Below are positions 7,406-15,994 of a stretch of DNA of 64,000 nucleotides, piece after piece. Position numbers and translations under genes: made by a program. Location: positions 558,001-622,000 of the forward strand of contig NZ_FTOB01000004.1 in assembly GCF_900156625.1 (NCBI RefSeq), in the 5' to 3' direction. The stretch's first letter is position 1; each line of letters starts with the position of its first letter. Origin of the DNA: Zobellia uliginosa (lineage in GTDB: Bacteria; Bacteroidota; Bacteroidia; Flavobacteriales; Flavobacteriaceae). The notes under the pieces are model-generated. The model saw only the letters and a program-made list of their open reading frames with translations. It was not told the DNA's origin and searched no databases.

Positions 7406-9751
7406 TCAAAAAAGCTTGTAGGTTACCGTAAGGCGTCCATTGATACCGGGCTCTGATTGCCAGTACAGATAGCTGCCGTAGTTAGAACCGGAATACAGAT
7501 ATTCGTCCAATAGGTTGTTGATGTTCAGTTGAACCTTCAATTTGTTGTTTTTCCACGATAGTGCCCCGTCTAATCTGAAGTAATCGGGCAAGTCGGTTTG
7601 GTTGTCAGCACCCCATGACCATGACGAGCGGTCAACTTGGTACTGGTAACCCAGTGAAATACCGAAGCCCTTTAGGGAAGAAGAGGGATTGAACTGGTAG
7701 TTCAACCAGCCATTGGTCACGTGCTTGGCATGGCCGGCCATTCTCTTACCGATGTTGTCGGTGTTGGTGTCTTCCGTTATTTCAACATTGGTATTGGCGT
7801 AATTGAGCACCACGTTCAGTTCGGGGCTTACTTGGCCTTGAAGGTCAAATTCGATTCCCTTGGATTGTATCTTGCCGAGTTGAATGGAGAAATTGGGGTT
7901 TTCCGGGTCGCCGACCAATACATTTTGTTTGGTTATTTGGTAGGCCCCTAGCGAGGTTTTTAGCCTTCCGTCAAAAAACGACTTTTTAAGTCCCCCTTCA
8001 ATATCAATGGCATCTACGGGGTCAAAGGTTTCGCCGGCAAAGCTCACCCCGCTTTGGCCGATAAAAGATTGGTCGTAAAGGCCGTATACGGCAAGTGATG
8101 GTAGAATGTCGATGCTTATTCCGGCCCGAGGGGTGAATTTTTCGTCTTGTTCGTCTTTGCCTTCGGTGGCCAGTTGGGTATATCTTCCGGCAAGGGTCAG
8201 GCGAATTCGGTTATCGAGAAACCCGATTTCATCTTGGGCATAATAGGCCTTTGTGATCGCCCCATACATATAGGGTTGCCCGCCATTTCTGTTTTGTAAG
8301 GCCAATGAGCGGTCAAAACTGGGCGATGGGGTATTGTCATAAACCGGGTTGTAGATATTGAAAGGTGTAGCCGTGTCGATATCGAAAGCTTGGTAAAAAT
8401 CGGCTAGGTAATGTTTTTGGGTATAATCGAAGCCCCCTAGAACCGAGTGGTTTATGGCCCCTGTTTTAAAATCGCCATAAAGGTAGGCCTGAAAGTATTT
8501 GCCGGTGGAGAGGGCGTCCCAAAGGCTGATGTATCGATGGACATCACCATTCTCCGCTATATCCCTTATCCAAAAGGAATTTCCTTCTTGGTCATAACGC
8601 AAATAGGCAAATTGACTTTCTATGGTCCAATGGTCCGATAGGCTATGACTTAGGTTGGTGAAGAAGGTTACTTCTTGAATGTCGGTTACCGGATAATTGT
8701 TATCGGTATACTTAAAGTCGCGGTCAAGGCTTGCATAACCATCTGGGGTAGGGGCAAAGACGTAAGACGACCCGATAAAACTTTCCGCCTGTTGTAGGTT
8801 CAGTTCGGTGGTAATAATGGTTTTGTCGGAAAAGCGGTAGCTTAACGAGGGCGCTATACCATAGCGTGATGCATCTTCATTCCCTCGGTGCGAATCGGAA
8901 GTTTGGTACATGCCGTTTAAACGGAACAATAGTTTTTCGTCGTCGGTCAGTTTGCCTCCTAGGTCGATCGTTCCGCGGTAGTTGTCAAAACTTCCGGCAG
9001 TAAATGATAACTCGGCAATTTTGTTGGCAGTGGGCTTTTTGGTGACTACATTGTAAAATCCGCCAGGCTCGCCGGCCGACATCATAAAACCGGCGGGGCC
9101 TTTTACAAATTCTATACGGTCTACCGTATTCATGTCTTCCGATAAAGGTCCCCAAGTGTCCTGAACGTTAATGCCGTTCCTGAATGCGGGTAAACGAAAC
9201 CCCCTCATATTGACACGGGCAAAATGTCCCCAGTGTTCGATCATGGTCACACCGCTGACATTTCTGGTTACGCCTTCCATGATATTGGTGGCCTGTTGGT
9301 CTTTTAGTAAGTCGGAGTTAATGACCTGTATATTTTGCGGTAGTTTGGCGAGTTCGGTTTTTAATCGCAATGAAGTGGAAGGTTCGCGGTTGACGTATTT
9401 GTTATTGCCGTTACCGTTGACCACTACCTCGTCCAATGACTCTATCAATTCTTCCAAAACGATTTTTGGCAAGGAAGTCGTCGTGTTCGCTTGTATCGAA
9501 ATGTTCTTTTTGAAGGTTTGGTAGCCGAGTTCCGATATCTTCAAAGTATAGCTTCCTGAAGGGATGTTTTTTAGAACAAAATGACCGTTAATGTCAGATG
9601 TAGTGCCGTAGTTTGTTTTTACGAGCATCACATGGGCATAGGGCAAGGGATTTCCGTCGCTCACGCCTAGGGTTCCCTCTAGGGAACCGGTCTGGGCAAA
9701 TGCTCCAAAGGTTAGGGTGAGGAATAATTGGAGCATGTAAATCTTTTTCAT
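7406..9751 (-). CDS. TonB-dependent siderophore receptor
   Basis: 781 residues. A signal peptide (1-19, ending GAFA) is followed by a carboxypeptidase-regulatory-like beta domain (about 22-108) typical of Bacteroidota receptors, then a plug domain with LPQNIQVINSDLLKDQQATNIMEGVTRN near 137-164 and VRGF-like NMRGFRLPAFRNGIN near 182-196, then a 22-strand barrel ending in the aromatic YKLF. The plug pattern is that of FhuE/FoxA/FpvA-type siderophore receptors (TIGR01783 group). It imports ferric siderophore across the outer membrane using TonB energy. It is the first gene of the iron operon and divergent from a PchR-like regulator. The siderophore cannot be told from sequence. Confidence 0.93.
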   Translation of the reverse strand: MKKIYMLQLFLTLTFGAFAQTGSLEGTLGVSDGNPLPYAHVMLVKTNYGTTSDINGHFVLKNIPSGSYTLKISELGYQTFKKNISIQANTTTSLPKIVLEELIESLDEVVVNGNGNNKYVNREPSTSLRLKTELAKLPQNIQVINSDLLKDQQATNIMEGVTRNVSGVTMIEHWGHFARVNMRGFRLPAFRNGINVQDTWGPLSEDMNTVDRIEFVKGPAGFMMSAGEPGGFYNVVTKKPTANKIAELSFTAGSFDNYRGTIDLGGKLTDDEKLLFRLNGMYQTSDSHRGNEDASRYGIAPSLSYRFSDKTIITTELNLQQAESFIGSSYVFAPTPDGYASLDRDFKYTDNNYPVTDIQEVTFFTNLSHSLSDHWTIESQFAYLRYDQEGNSFWIRDIAENGDVHRYISLWDALSTGKYFQAYLYGDFKTGAINHSVLGGFDYTQKHYLADFYQAFDIDTATPFNIYNPVYDNTPSPSFDRSLALQNRNGGQPYMYGAITKAYYAQDEIGFLDNRIRLTLAGRYTQLATEGKDEQDEKFTPRAGISIDILPSLAVYGLYDQSFIGQSGVSFAGETFDPVDAIDIEGGLKKSFFDGRLKTSLGAYQITKQNVLVGDPENPNFSIQLGKIQSKGIEFDLQGQVSPELNVVLNYANTNVEITEDTNTDNIGKRMAGHAKHVTNGWLNYQFNPSSSLKGFGISLGYQYQVDRSSWSWGADNQTDLPDYFRLDGALSWKNNKLKVQLNINNLLDEYLYSGSNYGSYLYWQSEPGINGRLTVTYKLF

Positions 9752-9757
9752 AAAATA

Positions 9758-9788
9758 TTGCTATTTAAATTTAGTCTAAATAAATTTG
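9758..9788 (+). promoter_or_regulatory. Promoter of the AraC-type regulator gene
   Basis: TTG at 9758-9760 and TAAATTTG at 9781-9788 (consensus TAnnTTTG) are separated by 20 bases, the usual flavobacterial spacing. The predicted transcription start lies about 25 bases before the ATG at 9821. Confidence 0.6.
9769..9781. promoter_or_regulatory. Palindromic operator candidate, Fur/iron-box-like
   Basis: ATTTAG-T-CTAAAT is a 6-1-6 inverted repeat lying in the spacer of the regulator promoter and just downstream of the -7 box of the divergent receptor promoter. AT-rich palindromes of this ATTTAG/CTAAAT type recur upstream of flavobacterial iron genes. A repressor bound here would block both genes. 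Whether it binds Fur, a DtxR-like repressor or the neighbouring AraC protein is not known. Confidence 0.5.
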
Positions 9789-9791
9789 ATG

Positions 9792-9799
9792 CAAATGTA
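9792..9799 (-). promoter_or_regulatory. -7 box of the siderophore receptor operon
   Basis: On the minus strand the sequence reads TACATTTG, a match to TAnnTTTG, 40 bases before the receptor ATG at 9751. No clear TTG lies at -33, as expected if an activator assists transcription. Confidence 0.5.
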
Positions 9800-9820
9800 A
9801 GTTGTGAAATGCTATAAGGA

Positions 9821-10822
9821 ATGACGCCAAATGGAGAAAAAAAGACGCGATTTGCCAACTGTGAGATTTTACCGAAAAACCTCGATTCGGAGGCTAAGAT
9901 GGCGGCTTATCTGACCGGGGATAAAGAGGGGTGTACGGTGTGTGGTGTTCATCTTTGGAAGGCTCATATCAAGGCTGAGTTTGGTGTGGGGCGGATAAGC
10001 TGTAAAACCTTTCCCGACTTTTCGGTGGTCACTGCGCGTTGTAAATTCATAAAAGATATTATCTGCTATCCGAAGCAAAATGGAAAAGGCATACGTCTTT
10101 CGTTTTTGTTAAAAGGACAAAAGATCTTTTCGGAAGTTACAGGGCATGAAGATTTCTACCAAGAAGGTCATGACTGTTATATGACCTGCTTTCGAAATTT
10201 TGAAGGTTTTGTGCGTATTGCCGGAAACAAGAATTACAAAGAAATAGTGGTTTTGTTGTCCCGATCGTTTTTAGAGGATAATGAATTTTTAAAGGATGAA
10301 GCGTTTATGGTGTTTCGGGACAAGGTGCGTATGGTGCCCATTACGCCTAGTATACAGGCGACTTTAAAGGTGTTGGAGTCACATCAAATAAAGGGGCCGG
10401 CCGATAGGCTTTTTCTAAAAGCGAAGGTTTTGGAATTATTGGCCGAACAGTTCAACAATTACACCCGATTTCGCTCCCTTCCTGAAACCCCAAGGTTGGG
10501 AGAGTCCCTAAAAAAAATTTATGCGGTGAAGCGGTATTTGGAAAACAACCTCCACAAAAACTTTTCGGTACAGGAACTGTGCATCACTTTCGGGTTGAAC
10601 GGCCAAAGTTTGAAGGCCGATTTCAAACGGATTTTCGGGGCTTCGGTCACGGTCTATTTCCACACCAAAAAAATGGAAAAGGCACAGATGCTTTTAGATA
10701 ATACCGAACTTCTGGTCTATGAGGTAGCCGAAGAGGTAGGGTATAAAAACGCTACGCATTTCTGCGCGGCCTTTAAACGTCATTTCGGAAAGACTCCCAA
10801 GCAATACAAGAATGTAGTTTAG
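9821..10822 (+). CDS. AraC-family transcriptional regulator, PchR-like
   Basis: 333 residues. The C-terminal 100 residues hold two helix-turn-helix units: FSVQELCITFGLNGQSLKADFKRIFG near 243-268 and VYEVAEEVGYKNATHFCAAFKRHFGKTPKQY near 294-324. The N-terminal 230 residues form a ligand-sensing domain without strong motifs. PchR and related proteins sense a ferric siderophore and activate the receptor operon; the divergent position next to such an operon supports the same role. The start ATG is 26 bases after the predicted transcription start. Confidence 0.88.
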   Translation: MTPNGEKKTRFANCEILPKNLDSEAKMAAYLTGDKEGCTVCGVHLWKAHIKAEFGVGRISCKTFPDFSVVTARCKFIKDIICYPKQNGKGIRLSFLLKGQKIFSEVTGHEDFYQEGHDCYMTCFRNFEGFVRIAGNKNYKEIVVLLSRSFLEDNEFLKDEAFMVFRDKVRMVPITPSIQATLKVLESHQIKGPADRLFLKAKVLELLAEQFNNYTRFRSLPETPRLGESLKKIYAVKRYLENNLHKNFSVQELCITFGLNGQSLKADFKRIFGASVTVYFHTKKMEKAQMLLDNTELLVYEVAEEVGYKNATHFCAAFKRHFGKTPKQYKNVV

Positions 10823-10836
10823 GTCAACTGTTGTAT

Positions 10837-11658
10837 CTACTGCAAGCCGTTTATCGTTTTTCTAATAGCTGTCAAATCGGTCAACAATTTTTTCATTAGC
10901 CCTAAATCTAGCATATTGGCACCATCACTTTTTGCATTGGCGCAATCAAAGTGAGTTTCTATAAAAAGCCCATCTACCCCAGCTGCAATTCCTGCTCTTG
11001 CCATGGTACCTATTAATGAAGGTCTACCACCCGTTACTCCTGAAGATTGGTTTGGTTGTTGTAAGGAATGGGTTACATCCAGCACAACAGGGGCAAATTG
11101 TTTCATGGTAGGTACTCCCCTAAAATCAACGATCATATCTTGATAGCCGAACATGGTGCCACGATCGGTAATAATAGCTTGTTGGTTACCTGTTTCGGTA
11201 ACTTTATTAACCGCGTGTTTCATGCTCTCCGGACTCATGAATTGTCCTTTTTTGATATTCACGGTTTTTCCTGTATTCGCAGCGGCAACTACTAAATCCG
11301 TTTGTCGGGCTAAAAAAGCAGGAATTTGTAATACATCTACGTATTCAGCAGCCATAACGGCATCTTGTTCCGTATGAATATCGGTAACCGTAGGTACTTG
11401 AAAAGTTTCAGAAACTTTCTTTAATATCCTTAAAGCTTTTTCATCCCCAATACCTGTAAAAGAGTCAAGCCTGCTTCTATTTGCTTTTTTGAAACTGCCT
11501 TTAAATACGTATGGGATTTTTAAATCGCTGGTAATTGTTACGACATGTTCTGCAATGCGCAGTGCCATATCTTCACCTTCTATGGCACAAGGGCCAGCAA
11601 GTAAAAAAAAGTTATTGCTATCAGTATGTTTTATTTGAGGAATTAAGGATAAGTCCAT
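10837..11658 (-). CDS. kdsA: 3-deoxy-D-manno-octulosonate 8-phosphate synthase (KdsA)
   Basis: 273 residues. It condenses phosphoenolpyruvate with arabinose 5-phosphate to make KDO 8-phosphate for lipopolysaccharide core. The N-terminal FFLLAGPCAIEGEDMA, KGSFKKANRSRLDSFTG, and the internal DVTHSLQQPN, GGRPSLIGTMARAGIAAGVDGLFIETH signatures are diagnostic. The start MDLSLIPQIKHTDS at 11658 is chosen because the longer frame begins with a TTG at 11679 that falls inside the predicted -7 promoter box and so would not be transcribed. It is convergent with the AraC gene, 14 bases away. Confidence 0.95.
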   Translation of the reverse strand: MDLSLIPQIKHTDSNNFFLLAGPCAIEGEDMALRIAEHVVTITSDLKIPYVFKGSFKKANRSRLDSFTGIGDEKALRILKKVSETFQVPTVTDIHTEQDAVMAAEYVDVLQIPAFLARQTDLVVAAANTGKTVNIKKGQFMSPESMKHAVNKVTETGNQQAIITDRGTMFGYQDMIVDFRGVPTMKQFAPVVLDVTHSLQQPNQSSGVTGGRPSLIGTMARAGIAAGVDGLFIETHFDCANAKSDGANMLDLGLMKKLLTDLTAIRKTINGLQ

Positions 11659-11676
11659 TCGTCGAATATTTTTAAG

Positions 11677-11684
11677 CAAAGATA
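11677..11684 (-). promoter_or_regulatory. -7 box of kdsA
   Basis: The minus strand reads TATCTTTG, an exact match to TAnnTTTG, 18 bases before the kdsA ATG at 11658. It fixes the start codon by excluding upstream in-frame starts. Confidence 0.55.
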
Positions 11685-11741
11685 CTATTTTATGGGGCTA
11701 ACTGTTGTCTTTACATAAGATTGTATAAAAACCAGATCTAC

Positions 11742-12308
11742 ATGTATCTTAAACAATGCCTACCCTTGTTTTTACTGCTATTACTTATTTGCCAAGCCAA
11801 TGCCCAATTCGGCAAAAATTGTGAATTGAGACAAATGAAAGTCAATCTTTTAAACCCTGGTTTTGAGTATGAAATGGCACTTGGCACGAACACTACTTTT
11901 GATGTTAAGGCAGGAATGCAAGTGGGTTTAGATCCGTTACGGTCCAATGTTTACGAAGAATTAGGTTTTTTCCCTGCCGTCGCTGGTCAGTATCGGTATT
12001 ACTACAACTTTGAAAAAAGGCAACAAAACAGAAGACAGATTTATGGTAACTCTGCAAATTATGTAGCACCTGCTGTAGCGGTTTTTTTTCCTGCTTCTCG
12101 AACAATTAATGAAGAAAAAGTAAAAGGAGCTTTTGGTTATGCGGGGTTGGTGACAGGTTTGCAGCGCAGTTATGATTCTGGTTTTAATTTTTCCGTAGAT
12201 GTTGGTGCAGCCTACTATTCAGGGCAGTTTGAAGGTGGGGTTTATCCTGTAGCCAACTTAAGTATTGGCTGGATTATTAGTGAAAAACGATGGTGTGTAG
12301 GGCGTTGA
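11742..12308 (+). CDS. Secreted or outer-membrane protein of unknown function (paralogue 1)
   Basis: 188 residues from ATG 11742 (MYLKQCLPLFLLLLLICQANA), a signal peptide. The mature part alternates short beta strands with LNPGFEYEMALGTNTTFDVKAGMQVG and ends in aromatic WIISEKRW, fitting a small outer-membrane barrel (DUF3575-like in general appearance). The next gene is clearly related: both have a RYYYN-x(2)-RR motif followed by a GNS-x-NY-x-A motif and a GLQRSY or GIQRTY motif. No function can be given. It is not in operon with kdsA. Confidence 0.65.
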   Translation: MYLKQCLPLFLLLLLICQANAQFGKNCELRQMKVNLLNPGFEYEMALGTNTTFDVKAGMQVGLDPLRSNVYEELGFFPAVAGQYRYYYNFEKRQQNRRQIYGNSANYVAPAVAVFFPASRTINEEKVKGAFGYAGLVTGLQRSYDSGFNFSVDVGAAYYSGQFEGGVYPVANLSIGWIISEKRWCVGR

Positions 12309-12419
12309 TGTCATTTTAACAAGGCTGTAATTTTGTTTTCTTACAAATTGTTTAGGAAAAATCTATTTTAGGTCTGATATTTGATGCTTGTTTGCACTTA
12401 AATCATAGCTGAACATCTT

Positions 12420-12959
12420 ATGAAAACCATCAATATCGTAGTCGTTTTTTTCGTTTTTACAATTTTTGCAAACGCACAGCACCAAAAAAATGTAGAAAAC
12501 CATCAAATTCAGTTAGGATTGCCCATGCCCGCCATCCTTTATGAGAAAGGATTGGGTAGGAATACAACAGCTACTGTGGAGTTTGTTTCGGGATTTGGTT
12601 TAAGAGGTTGTACCGGTTGCGAGACCGAATTTGGTATTTATCCCATTCTAAGAGGGCAGTTCCGTTATTATTACAACATGGACAGGCGTTTAGATAAAGG
12701 GAAAAATATTTCTGGTAATTCAGGAAACTATATTGCTGTATTAATGGCATATCAAGACCAAAATCCTTTTATTGGCGATTTAACCTTGTCCGAAAGTATT
12801 CTTGCCGTAGGGCCGGTTTATGGAATTCAACGTACCTATAAACGAGGGTTTTTCTATCGTTTGGAAGGTGGTTTGGGGTATTCTGAAACTCAGAATGAAA
12901 ATGGTTTGGCCTTGTTATTGGCGGCACGTGTGGGTTGGGCGTTTGGAAAACGGCGTTGA
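12420..12959 (+). CDS. Secreted or outer-membrane protein of unknown function (paralogue 2)
   Basis: 179 residues with a signal peptide (MKTINIVVVFFVFTIFANAQ). It shares with the preceding gene the sequence blocks FRYYYNMDRRL, GNSGNYIAVLM and YGIQRTYKRGF, the same length and the same order of strands, so the two are tandem paralogues. It has a CTGC pair near residues 61-64 that its neighbour lacks. A small barrel in the outer membrane is likely. Confidence 0.65.
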   Translation: MKTINIVVVFFVFTIFANAQHQKNVENHQIQLGLPMPAILYEKGLGRNTTATVEFVSGFGLRGCTGCETEFGIYPILRGQFRYYYNMDRRLDKGKNISGNSGNYIAVLMAYQDQNPFIGDLTLSESILAVGPVYGIQRTYKRGFFYRLEGGLGYSETQNENGLALLLAARVGWAFGKRR

Positions 12960-13100
12960 TCGGCATTCCACTTTTTTACACCCCCTTTTTACCTTGAAAA
13001 GGGCAGTGCCTAAAGCTTTTGAGCGTATTTGGGTCGAACTTGCTAGAAATCAACAAGATAAAAATAACATAAGTTTGTGTTATGCGCAGAAAAATAGCAG

Positions 13101-13108
13101 TATCTTTG
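13101..13108 (+). promoter_or_regulatory. -7 box of typA
   Basis: TATCTTTG is an exact match to TAnnTTTG, 41 bases before the typA ATG. A TTTG lies 23 bases upstream, slightly farther than usual. An 8-bp inverted repeat (AATAGCAG 13093-13100, CTGCTATT 13130-13137) brackets the box and the predicted transcription start. Confidence 0.5.
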
Positions 13109-13149
13109 CACGCTCAAAATAGCGGCGGACTGCTATTAAATAATTACAT

Positions 13150-14949
13150 ATGTCAATAACTAAAAACATTGCGATCATCGCACACGTAGACCACGGTAAA
13201 ACAACCTTGGTAGATAAAATTATGTATCACTGTCAATTGTTTCGCGAGAACCAAAACACAGGAGACCTAATTTTGGATAATAACGATTTGGAACGCGAAC
13301 GTGGTATTACCATTACTTCAAAGAACGTTTCCGTAGTTTATAAAGGTACCAAGATCAATATAATCGATACCCCTGGTCACGCCGATTTTGGTGGTGAAGT
13401 AGAGCGTGTTCTCAACATGGCCGATGGTGTGCTATTGTTGGTAGATGCTTTTGAAGGCCCTATGCCCCAAACGCGTTTTGTATTGCAAAAGGCTATTGAC
13501 CTAGGTCTGAAACCTTGTGTGGTAATCAATAAAGTAGATAAAGAAAACTGTACTCCGGAAGAAGTTCACGAAAAGGTATTTGACCTTATGTTCGAATTGG
13601 GTGCGGAAGAATGGCAGTTAGATTTCCCTACCGTTTACGGTTCGGCAAAGAATAACTGGATGAGTGACGATTGGCAGAATGAGACTGAAAACATCGAACC
13701 GCTTCTCGATATGGTCATTGAGCATATTCCTACTTTTGAGCCAAACGAGGGAAATACGCAAATGTTGATTACATCTTTGGATTTCTCTTCCTTTACGGGC
13801 CGTATCGCCATCGGAAGATTACAAAGGGGTAGCTTGAAAGAAGGACAGCAAATTGCCTTGGTTAAAAGGGATGGGTCTATCGTAAAATCAAAAGTAAAAG
13901 AGCTTTTTACCTTTGAAGGACTGGGAAGGCTTAAGGTTCAGGAAGTCGCAACCGGTGATATCTGTGCGATTACGGGTATTGAAGGTTTTGAAATCGGTGA
14001 TACCGTTGCCGATATAGAAAACCCTGAAGGCTTAAAGACCATTGCTATCGATGAGCCAACGATGAGTATGTTGTTTACCATTAACGACAGCCCATTTTTT
14101 GGTAAGGATGGTAAATTCGTAACTTCAAGACACATCAAGGAGCGCTTGGAGCGAGAACTTGAAAAGAACTTGGCCTTGCGTGTAAACGAGACCGATAGTG
14201 CCGATAAATTTTTGGTCTTCGGTCGAGGGGTATTGCACCTTTCCGTATTGATCGAGACTATGAGACGTGAAGGTTACGAACTTCAAATCGGTCAGCCACA
14301 GGTTATCATTAAAGAAATCGATGGTGTTAAATGTGAGCCGGTTGAATCTCTTACTATAGATCTACCGGAAGCAGTTTCTGGAAAAGCTGTAGAAATGGTT
14401 TCTATGCGTAAGGGTGAAATGACCAGTATGGAAGCGAAAGGCGAACGTATGGTCTGTGAGTTCTTGATTCCATCAAGAGGTATCATCGGTCTTCGTAACC
14501 AATTGTTGACCGCTACTGCAGGTGAAGCTATTATGGCCCACCGATTTTTAGAGTACCAACCGATGAAGGGTGATATTCCACAACGTCAGAACGGTTCTTT
14601 GGTTTCTATGGAGAACGGAAAAGCTATTCCTTATTCTATCGATAAACTTCAGGATCGTGGTAAGTTTTTCGTTGATCCGGGTGAAGATATTTACGAAGGA
14701 CAGGTTATTGGTGAGAATTCCCGTGGAGATGATATGACGGTGAACATTACAAAGACCAAAAAACTTTCCAACGTACGTTCATCAGGTGCCGATGATAAGG
14801 CTAAGATTGTTCCTGCTATCAAATTCTCATTGGAGGAGGCCTTGGAATATATTCAGAAAGATGAGTATGTTGAGGTAACGCCGAACTTTCTGCGACTCAG
14901 AAAAATATATCTGAAGGAAGTTGATCGGAAAAGAAATAAAATTGCATAA
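13150..14949 (+). CDS. typA: Ribosome-associated GTPase TypA/BipA
   Basis: 599 residues, the usual length. GTPase motifs in order are G1 AHVDHGKTT (11-19), the switch region with RGITI near 50, G3 [11 protein letters not shown] near 74-84, and G4 NKVD near 128-131. Elongation-factor domains II, III and V follow, with the BipA-specific C-terminal domain. BipA assists ribosome assembly and translation under stress and at low temperature. It is single and followed by a strong terminator. Confidence 0.97.
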   Translation: MSITKNIAIIAHVDHGKTTLVDKIMYHCQLFRENQNTGDLILDNNDLERERGITITSKNVSVVYKGTKINIIDTPGHADFGGEVERVLNMADGVLLLVDAFEGPMPQTRFVLQKAIDLGLKPCVVINKVDKENCTPEEVHEKVFDLMFELGAEEWQLDFPTVYGSAKNNWMSDDWQNETENIEPLLDMVIEHIPTFEPNEGNTQMLITSLDFSSFTGRIAIGRLQRGSLKEGQQIALVKRDGSIVKSKVKELFTFEGLGRLKVQEVATGDICAITGIEGFEIGDTVADIENPEGLKTIAIDEPTMSMLFTINDSPFFGKDGKFVTSRHIKERLERELEKNLALRVNETDSADKFLVFGRGVLHLSVLIETMRREGYELQIGQPQVIIKEIDGVKCEPVESLTIDLPEAVSGKAVEMVSMRKGEMTSMEAKGERMVCEFLIPSRGIIGLRNQLLTATAGEAIMAHRFLEYQPMKGDIPQRQNGSLVSMENGKAIPYSIDKLQDRGKFFVDPGEDIYEGQVIGENSRGDDMTVNITKTKKLSNVRSSGADDKAKIVPAIKFSLEEALEYIQKDEYVEVTPNFLRLRKIYLKEVDRKRNKIA

Positions 14950-14954
14950 TACGA

Positions 14955-14987
14955 AAGCCCTGAATTGTTGTTCAGGGCTTTTTTTTT
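14955..14987 (+). terminator. Strong intrinsic terminator of typA
   Basis: A 10-bp perfect stem (AAGCCCTGAA at 14955-14964, TTCAGGGCTT at 14971-14980) with loop TTGTTG is followed at once by seven further T residues. Confidence 0.92.
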
Positions 14988-15042
14988 GCCCTTTTTGAAA
15001 GGAGGGGTAAATTTGGGCGACTATAGCTTTTAATCTAAAACA

Positions 15043-15960
15043 ATGTCTATGAAATTAAATATTCGAATAGCAGGATTTTTATTGGCGGGCCTTTTGTTAT
15101 CGGCCTGTAATGAGAAACCGAAAGCCAAGAAGGAAATCGTAGATACGGCCAAGGAAGAAAAGGCGGTCGATTATACCATACCCGAAGCTTGGGTCAACAA
15201 GCGTGTGGAAAAGGCTAAGGCCAAACTTGAAAAAACAGACGCGGGCAAAGTGGTCTGGGCGGCTATGGAAGCCCATGGCGGACTCAAAAACTGGTACGGC
15301 AACGGGGCTTTGGCCTTCCGTTTTAATTACCAGCCCTTAGACGGGAGTACACAACGCGATAGTTATCAGGTGGTAGATGTATGGCGCAATAAGGCGGTGC
15401 ATACCAGTGCCGTCGATAGCACCGCAAAATTCGGTTGGGATGGGGCCACCGCTTGGGTACAGGCTAAAGACTCTACGGCCTTTGCCTATGATACCCGATT
15501 TTGGGCACTGACGCCCCTTTATCTTTTTGGACATCCGTTTGTGTTGGATGGAGAGGGAGTGCACCTAGAGTTGCTGCCCGAAACAAAGTATAAGGACAAA
15601 GTGAACGAGGTGGTAAAAGTGACTTTCGCCGAAGGTACGGGCGATGCTCCCGATGACTATTATATTTTACAGTTCGATAAAGAAACACATTTGTTGACGG
15701 CCAATCGCTATATCGTTTCCTATCCGGCCTATTTTAAGGATGGCGGTCACAATCCTGAAAAATTCATGGAAGTAGGGGAGTTGGTCAATGTAAGTGGGGT
15801 ATTGTTGCCTAAGGAACTCAAGACCCATTGGACGGTTAAAGGAGGTATGCCCGGCGAATATATCACTCAAATCGATATCACCGATATCCATTTTGTAAAG
15901 GATATCGACAAGGACTTCTTCGAGGTTCCGGAAGATGCAAAAATTATAAAAGGCCTTTGA
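15043..15960 (+). CDS. Lipoprotein of unknown function (DUF6503-like)
   Basis: 305 residues. A lipoprotein signal (FLLAGLLLSAC, cysteine at 22) is followed by a charged linker and then a beta-rich domain from about residue 65 with AHGGLKNWYGNGALAFRFNYQP. This opening, and the later YYILQFDKETHLLTANRY, are typical of the DUF6503 family of Bacteroidota lipoproteins, whose fold resembles the LolA/outer-membrane lipoprotein-sorting type. The function is unknown. A second ATG at 15049 is an equally good start. Confidence 0.7.
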   Translation: MSMKLNIRIAGFLLAGLLLSACNEKPKAKKEIVDTAKEEKAVDYTIPEAWVNKRVEKAKAKLEKTDAGKVVWAAMEAHGGLKNWYGNGALAFRFNYQPLDGSTQRDSYQVVDVWRNKAVHTSAVDSTAKFGWDGATAWVQAKDSTAFAYDTRFWALTPLYLFGHPFVLDGEGVHLELLPETKYKDKVNEVVKVTFAEGTGDAPDDYYILQFDKETHLLTANRYIVSYPAYFKDGGHNPEKFMEVGELVNVSGVLLPKELKTHWTVKGGMPGEYITQIDITDIHFVKDIDKDFFEVPEDAKIIKGL

Positions 15961-15975
15961 TCAAGGCCTTTTTTT
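15949..15975. terminator. Bidirectional terminator
   Basis: A 9-bp perfect stem (AAAGGCCTT at 15949-15957, AAGGCCTTT at 15963-15971) with the lipoprotein gene's TGA in the loop. T-runs follow on both strands, so it can end this gene and the convergent glucokinase gene. Confidence 0.8.
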
Positions 15976-15994
15976 ATCCGAAAGGTTGTGCAAT

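Noticed and set aside
11659-11679. Longer kdsA start
   Set aside because: The TTG at 11679 lies inside the predicted -7 promoter box and so is upstream of transcription.
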